Shown here: positions 6,051 through 9,649 of the stretch, piece by piece
How the letters are laid out: every line of letters starts with the position of its first letter
Numbering within the stretch: the first letter of the stretch is position 1
Assembly: GCA_039183635.1 (NCBI GenBank)
Contig: JBCDBL010000139.1
Coordinates: 1 to 9,649, forward strand
DNA from: JBCDBL01 sp039183635
Lineage (GTDB): Bacteria; Pseudomonadota; Alphaproteobacteria; Caulobacterales; Parvularculaceae
Direction: 5' to 3'
DNA: 9,649 bases
The notes under the pieces: generated by a model
The model's input: the letters and a program-made list of their open reading frames with translations, nothing else
Database searches by the model: none
Told to the model about the DNA's origin: nothing
Made by a program: the position numbers and the translations under genes

Positions 6051-7838
6051 ATGCGCCTGCGCCGCGAACTTGAATACCAGCTCTTTGACGTTTTCGGCAT
6101 GGACGACCTGTTCAAAACGTCGCATTACGCCGACCATGACCGCAACACGATTGTCGGCGCCCTTGAAACGGCGGAGAAATTGGCGGAGGAAAAATTCGCC
6201 CCGTTCGCGGCGAAGCTTGACGCCAACGAGCCGACCTTCGACGGCGAAAAAGTCCATTTGATCGAAGAGGTGCAAGAGGCCGTGGACGCCTATGTGGCGG
6301 CGGGGTTCATGGGTGCCGGGTTTGACTATGACGATGGCGGCATGCAGATGCCGGTGATCGCCTGTCAGGCGATCTTGTCGTTTTTCTGCGCCGCGAATTT
6401 GCCGGCGGCGGGATACCCGTTTTTGACCATCGGCGCGGCCAATCTGGAGCGGGTTCACGCCAGCGAAGAGCAGAAAAAGCTCTTTATGCGACCGATGATC
6501 GAAGGTCGCTTTTTCGGCACCATGTGCCTGTCCGAACCTGAAGCCGGCTCCTCCCTTGCCGACATTCGCACAAAGGCCGAACCGCAAGACGATGGAACGT
6601 ATCGCATCACCGGCAGCAAGATGTGGATCTCCGCCGGCGATCATGAGCTGTCGGAAAACATCGTACACCATGTTTTGGCGAAAATTCCCGGCGGCCCTCC
6701 CGGCGTCAAGGGCATATCCCTGTTCATCGTGCCGAAATATCTCCTGGATGAGGCCGGCGCCCCCACCCAGCGCAACGATGTGAAGCTCGCCGGGCTCAAT
6801 CACAAAATGGGCTATCGCGGCACGACCAATACGCTGTTGAATTTCGGCGAAGAGGGCGGCGCCGTCGGCTACCTTGTGGGGGAGCCCCACAGGGGTCTTG
6901 CTTACATGTTCCAGATGATGAACGAGGCGCGGATCGGCGTCGGCATGGGGGCGGCCGCCCTGGGTCTTGCCGGCTACTACGCTTCCCTTCAGTATGCGAA
7001 GGACCGCACGCAAGGGCGCGCCCTGTCCGACAAAGACCCTCAATCGCCGCCGGTTCCGATCATAGAGCACGCCGACGTCAAGCGCATGCTGCTGCTGCAA
7101 AAGGTCTACAGCGAAGGCGCGATGTCTTTGATCCTTTATTGCGCCAGCCTGGTTGATCTGCATGAAACAGCACAAACGGGGGAAGAGAAGCGGGAGATCA
7201 CGCGCTTGCTCGACCTTTTGACGCCGGTCGCAAAAAGCTATCCGTCCGAGTACTGTGTTCAAGCAAACTCCCTCGCCATTCAGGTCCATGGCGGGTACGG
7301 CTACACGCGCGACTTTCCTGTGGAGCGGCACTATCGCGACAACCGCTTAAACCCCATCCACGAAGGCACGACCGGCATCCAGGGGCTCGACCTGCTCGGC
7401 CGCAAGGTGCTCGGCGACGGCGGCGAAGCCCTGACGCGGTTTATGGGCCTTGTGGGAGAGACGACCGCCGCCGCTAAGGCCAATCCGCGCCTGCAACAAC
7501 ACGCAGAAGCGCTGGAACAGTCCGCGGCGTTGATTGGCGATATCACAAAGGCGCTGGGGGAAGCGGCGCTGAAGGAAGGGCCGGAGCGCGCGCTTGCGAA
7601 CGCCACGCTTTATCTCGATGTATTCGGCCAGTACGTCATTGGCTGGATCTGGCTGCGCCAGGCGCTGACGGCCTTGCGGCTTTTGGGCGCCGGCGGCGGC
7701 GATGAGGACTACCTGAACGGCAAGCTTGCGGCGTGCGACTTTTTCTTTCGGTGGGAGCTTCCGAAAATCGGGCCCCAGGCCCTGTTGCTGCGCAATCTTG
7801 ACCCGGCGACCCTGGAGACGGAGGGCGATTGGCTTTAG
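6051..7838 (+). CDS. Acyl-CoA dehydrogenase, long (~595 aa) type
   Basis: This is an FAD-dependent flavoenzyme that makes the alpha,beta double bond in acyl-CoA, the first step of a beta-oxidation cycle, with electrons going to ETF. At 595 residues it belongs to the long subgroup with an extra C-terminal domain, which also contains DmdC of DMSP breakdown and several FadE-like enzymes. Visible are the first signature MCLSEPEAGSSLADI (about 158-172), KMWISAGDHEL (190-200), NHKMGYRGTTN (250-260), the second signature QVHGGYGYTRDFPVER (411-426) and the probable catalytic Glu438 in NPIHEGTTGIQGLDLLGRK. The C-terminal 140 residues form the additional helical domain. An AGGAGA site supports the start. 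No neighbouring enoyl-CoA hydratase, thiolase or dmd genes are present, so the substrate cannot be named; DMSP-pathway assignment is not justified on length alone. Confidence 0.92.
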   Translation: MRLRRELEYQLFDVFGMDDLFKTSHYADHDRNTIVGALETAEKLAEEKFAPFAAKLDANEPTFDGEKVHLIEEVQEAVDAYVAAGFMGAGFDYDDGGMQMPVIACQAILSFFCAANLPAAGYPFLTIGAANLERVHASEEQKKLFMRPMIEGRFFGTMCLSEPEAGSSLADIRTKAEPQDDGTYRITGSKMWISAGDHELSENIVHHVLAKIPGGPPGVKGISLFIVPKYLLDEAGAPTQRNDVKLAGLNHKMGYRGTTNTLLNFGEEGGAVGYLVGEPHRGLAYMFQMMNEARIGVGMGAAALGLAGYYASLQYAKDRTQGRALSDKDPQSPPVPIIEHADVKRMLLLQKVYSEGAMSLILYCASLVDLHETAQTGEEKREITRLLDLLTPVAKSYPSEYCVQANSLAIQVHGGYGYTRDFPVERHYRDNRLNPIHEGTTGIQGLDLLGRKVLGDGGEALTRFMGLVGETTAAAKANPRLQQHAEALEQSAALIGDITKALGEAALKEGPERALANATLYLDVFGQYVIGWIWLRQALTALRLLGAGGGDEDYLNGKLAACDFFFRWELPKIGPQALLLRNLDPATLETEGDWL

Positions 7839-7856
7839 CGTCCGTTCAATCGCCTT
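7822..7856 (+). terminator. Stem-loop across the acyl-CoA dehydrogenase stop
   Basis: GGCGATTG (7824-7831) pairs perfectly with CAATCGCC (7847-7854), and two more outer pairs (one G-U) extend it to 7822 and 7856. The TAG stop at 7836-7838 lies in the 15-nt loop. Only two T residues follow the stem, so it is not a classic intrinsic terminator, but it is positioned to end the transcript or protect its 3' end. Confidence 0.45.
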
Positions 7857-7880
7857 ATGATCGAAGGTGTTGGAAATATC

Positions 7881-7909
7881 TTGCAATCGCGCCGCCGATC
7901 AGGCATATC
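7881..7909 (+). promoter_or_regulatory. Possible promoter of tRNA-Gly
   Basis: TTGCAA (7881-7886) and CATATC (7904-7909) are 17 nt apart, ending 32 nt before the tRNA. Both hexamers are partial matches, so this is tentative. Confidence 0.3.
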
Positions 7910-7941
7910 ACCGCCTCTCGGCCTTATCCAAACGCCAGTGA

Positions 7942-8016
7942 GCGGGCGTAGCTCAGGGGTAGAGCATCACCTTGCCAAGGTGAGGGTCGTGCGTTCGAAT
8001 CGCATCGCCCGCTCCA
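7942..8016 (+). tRNA. tRNA-Gly (anticodon GCC)
   Basis: A full cloverleaf folds. The acceptor stem is GCGGGCG (7942-7948) with CGCCCGC (8006-8012). The D arm is GCTC-AGGGGTA-GAGC. The anticodon stem TCACC/GGTGA encloses loop TTGCCAA with anticodon GCC at 7974-7976. The T arm carries GTTCGAATC. The discriminator base is T8013 and CCA is encoded at 8014-8016. It reads glycine codons GGC and GGU. Its 3' end is the likely attachment site for the integrase that follows: the gene is intact, as expected when an element restores the tRNA 3' end on insertion. Confidence 0.97.
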
Positions 8017-8090
8017 GATACTCTTTTACAAAACACTTATACCTATTTGTTTTTAAACAATTTTATGCGGCATGACGTAGGTTCGAATCG
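7993..8090 (+). repeat. Duplicated T-loop sequence GTTCGAATCG, possible att remnant
   Basis: The 10-mer GTTCGAATCG occurs within the tRNA-Gly T arm (7993-8002) and again 88 nt later (8081-8090), between the tRNA and the integrase. The match weakly continues upstream (CGT in register at 7988-7990 and 8076-8078) but not downstream. The second copy does not fold into a tRNA arm. It may be a scar of the attachment site or of an earlier insertion; chance is not excluded. Confidence 0.35.
8047..8064 (+). terminator. AT-rich hairpin with T-run downstream of tRNA-Gly
   Basis: TTGTTT (8047-8052) and AAACAA (8055-8060) are complementary around a 2-nt gap, so the actual loop would have to open to 4 nt. 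TTTT follows. It could end the tRNA transcript, but the stem has only A-T pairs apart from one G-C and is weak. Confidence 0.25.
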
Positions 8091-8103
8091 TCTGCCGGTC
8101 GAT

Positions 8104-8137
8104 TTTGTACTAGTCTGGTAATAGTGTTTGTACTAGT
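8104..8137 (+). repeat. Direct repeat TTTGTACTAGT x2 abutting the integrase start
   Basis: Two identical 11-mers, TTTGTACTAGT, lie at 8104-8114 and 8127-8137, 23 nt apart, the second ending directly at the integrase ATG (8138). Each contains the palindrome ACTAGT. The spacing is close to two helical turns, which fits a site for autoregulation by the integrase or another element-coded repressor, or an arm-type integrase binding site. This is inference from position. Confidence 0.5.
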
Positions 8138-9628
8138 ATGTGTCCTATGACACGCTCTCCCGCCGACCGAAAATATCTGAAAATCCGTAATGGCTGGTAC
8201 TACTATTACCGATCCGTCCCCGCGGCCCTACGTGCGATGTATCCCGGACTTCATATCGTCCAAACGCTGAATACCAAGTCCGAAGAAGTCGCAAAAATGC
8301 GCCGGGACGGATTGGCGGCGGCGGACGATGCCTACTGGGCCGACTTGAAGCTCGCCTTAAAACTCGAAGGACTTGGCGAGCCGATCGATACCGCCATGGC
8401 GGAACGCCGATACGAAATTGCCAAAGCAAGAGCGCTCGCTGCGGGGTTTGCTTATCGCCCTGCGGCGGAACTCGCCGACCCCTCCATGATCGCTGAAGTG
8501 GTTCATCGGTCACTCGCAATTGGGGGGCGCGCCGGGTCGGATGGACGGGTAAATCCAGTAGAAGCCGACGCCCTGCTCGGGATCGTAGAGGAACCGAAAG
8601 TAACCGTATCTACGGCCATGGAGCTCTATAAAACCAAGATCATGGCGAACACGCTGCGAACTAAATCCCCCGGGCAAAAGAAACTTTGGGAGCAAACCAA
8701 GGACCGATCGCTCCGATACTTCATCGAGGTCATAGGGGATATTCCGATCTCCGAAATCACGCGGGAAATCGCCACGCGTTACTATGATTGGTGGAATGAT
8801 CAGCTTTCGCCTTCGGACCCGGAGGCGGCTCCCAAAAAGCCCAAAACAGCGTCTAAACATTTTGGCGACATGCGCTCGCTCTACGCCGAGTATTTCCGGT
8901 ATAAGGGTGTCGACGGCGGCGAGAATCCGTTTCGCGATCTCAATTTCAAAACCACAAAGCGGGCCAAACGGCTCCCATTTGAACCCGGTTGGGTGGAGCA
9001 AAAGATACTCGTGCCCGGCTCTTTGGATGGCCTGCGCGAGGATATTTTCCTGGCCATTCTGATGCTCGTGGAAACTGGGTGTCGCCCCGGTGAAATCGTC
9101 AACCTCCAACCCGAACATATCCGACTGGACGCCGACATTCCTCACATTCGAGTGCGTCCGGTTGAAGAAGGAAGCAATGCCCGGGAAATCAAGAACGAAA
9201 ACTCCATTCGGGAGATCCCACTTGTCGGCGTTTCGCTCGAAGCCGCAAAACGCGCGCCGGAGGGCTTTCCGAACTACCATGATAAATCGAGTGCGTTCTC
9301 GGCTGCAGCGAACAAGGCGCTCCGCACACGAGGCTTATTGCCGACAAAAAAGCACGTCATTTACTCGTTCCGTCATTCTATTGAGAAACGGATGCAAGAG
9401 GCAAACCTTGACTATGCGTTGCGCTGTCTGGTGATGGGTCACAATGACGATCGACCCAAATATGGCGATGGCGGTTCGTTAGCTTATCGAAAGCGCGAGC
9501 TTATGAGAATCGCGCACGCAGTGCCGGATGATTTTTTTGTCGCTTTCGACGCGCAGCGCGCCGCAGGTGTGATCCGGCCGCGTCGCGGACGTCCGCCAAG
9601 CGTACAGCAGCCGCCTCGCGTTTCTTAA
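8138..9628 (+). CDS. Tyrosine recombinase (site-specific integrase, DUF6538 type)
   Basis: This 496-residue integrase would insert and excise a mobile element at the adjacent tRNA-Gly. The N-terminus YLKIRNGWYYYYRSVPAALR (about 13-32) resembles the DUF6538 domain. A SAM-like core-binding domain follows (about 155-260), then the catalytic domain (about 280-460). Likely catalytic residues are Arg316 in ETGCRPGEI, Lys352 in EIKNENSIREIPL, Arg412 in YSFRHS (where Tyr409 occupies the usual first His of HxxR), His435 in VMGH and nucleophile Tyr442 in KYGDGGS. The tail, RPRRGRPP (480-487), resembles an AT-hook. The start could be ATG 8138 or the in-frame ATG 8147; no Shine-Dalgarno sequence is seen for either. 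It lies just 3' of the tRNA in the same direction and appears complete. The cargo of the element lies beyond the window. Confidence 0.92.
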   Translation: MCPMTRSPADRKYLKIRNGWYYYYRSVPAALRAMYPGLHIVQTLNTKSEEVAKMRRDGLAAADDAYWADLKLALKLEGLGEPIDTAMAERRYEIAKARALAAGFAYRPAAELADPSMIAEVVHRSLAIGGRAGSDGRVNPVEADALLGIVEEPKVTVSTAMELYKTKIMANTLRTKSPGQKKLWEQTKDRSLRYFIEVIGDIPISEITREIATRYYDWWNDQLSPSDPEAAPKKPKTASKHFGDMRSLYAEYFRYKGVDGGENPFRDLNFKTTKRAKRLPFEPGWVEQKILVPGSLDGLREDIFLAILMLVETGCRPGEIVNLQPEHIRLDADIPHIRVRPVEEGSNAREIKNENSIREIPLVGVSLEAAKRAPEGFPNYHDKSSAFSAAANKALRTRGLLPTKKHVIYSFRHSIEKRMQEANLDYALRCLVMGHNDDRPKYGDGGSLAYRKRELMRIAHAVPDDFFVAFDAQRAAGVIRPRRGRPPSVQQPPRVS

Positions 9629-9648
9629 TCTCATCATCAAGCATGAGA
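9629..9648. other. Short inverted repeat after the integrase
   Basis: TCTCAT (9629-9634) and ATGAGA (9643-9648) flank an 8-nt loop directly after the integrase stop. It could be part of a terminator, but the window ends before any T-tract can be seen. Confidence 0.25.
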
Positions 9649-9649
9649 A

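Noticed and set aside
6018..7331. A 437-codon open frame on the minus strand inside the acyl-CoA dehydrogenase gene
   Set aside because: It lies fully antisense to a clearly recognised, motif-rich gene, shows no family resemblance and has the composition of a shadow frame in GC-rich DNA.
6051..7838. Naming the acyl-CoA dehydrogenase as DmdC of the DMSP demethylation pathway
   Set aside because: The length class fits, but no dmdB, dmdD or dmdA genes are nearby and long acyl-CoA dehydrogenases of other specificity look the same by eye.
7857..8075. A 72-codon plus-strand open frame upstream of the integrase
   Set aside because: It runs straight through the tRNA-Gly gene, so it cannot be a normal protein gene.
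8071..8103. A second, truncated tRNA gene at the repeated GTTCGAATCG
   Set aside because: The flanks of the motif do not pair into a 5-bp T stem, and no acceptor or anticodon arm can be drawn.
8510..9280. A 256-codon minus-strand open frame inside the integrase gene
   Set aside because: It is antisense to the recombinase catalytic motifs, has no ribosome site or recognisable domain, and is best explained as a shadow frame.

Overview
This window reads as chromosomal DNA of a GC-rich alphaproteobacterium. The reasons are the lptE-holA gene pair, an OmpR-type regulator closely resembling CenR of Caulobacter, a ProXp-ala type tRNA editing protein, and the cluster cnoX / LON-domain protein / Trm112 / DUF971. 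The genus cannot be fixed from this sequence; Caulobacter-like or Parvularcula-like lineages would fit.

Layout. Positions 1-1489 (+) hold the 3' part of lptE (outer-membrane LPS assembly) and overlapping holA (clamp-loader delta subunit). A YkuD-type L,D-transpeptidase (1550-2053, -) faces holA. Divergent from it is cenR (2222-2911, +), an envelope-homeostasis response regulator with a good sigma70-type promoter and no adjacent kinase. Convergent with cenR, and overlapping its stop by 4 nt, is a minus-strand run read from high to low coordinates: ProXp-ala editing protein (5824-5303), cnoX thioredoxin/TPR chaperone (5122-4211), LON substrate-binding-domain protein (4176-3508), Trm112-like protein (3425-3213) and DUF971 protein (3216-2908). 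The theme is protein quality control and translation fidelity. Divergent from this run is a long acyl-CoA dehydrogenase (6051-7838, +), followed by a stem-loop that spans its stop codon.

The right end is the most mobile-looking part. An intact tRNA-Gly(GCC) with encoded CCA (7942-8016) is followed by an AT-rich 120-nt stretch containing a second copy of the T-loop sequence, then a direct repeat abutting a DUF6538-type tyrosine recombinase (8138-9628, +). This is the usual arrangement for the integrase end of a genomic island inserted at a tRNA 3' end. Any cargo would lie beyond position 9649, so I cannot say what the island carries.

Most of the window is ordinary core genome. I found no CRISPR array, insertion sequence, toxin-antitoxin pair or new defence system. 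The observations most worth checking are the putative att scar and operator repeats next to the integrase, the recurrent CTTTAA-core inverted repeats in two intergenic regions, and the tiny start-stop reading frame in the cenR leader.
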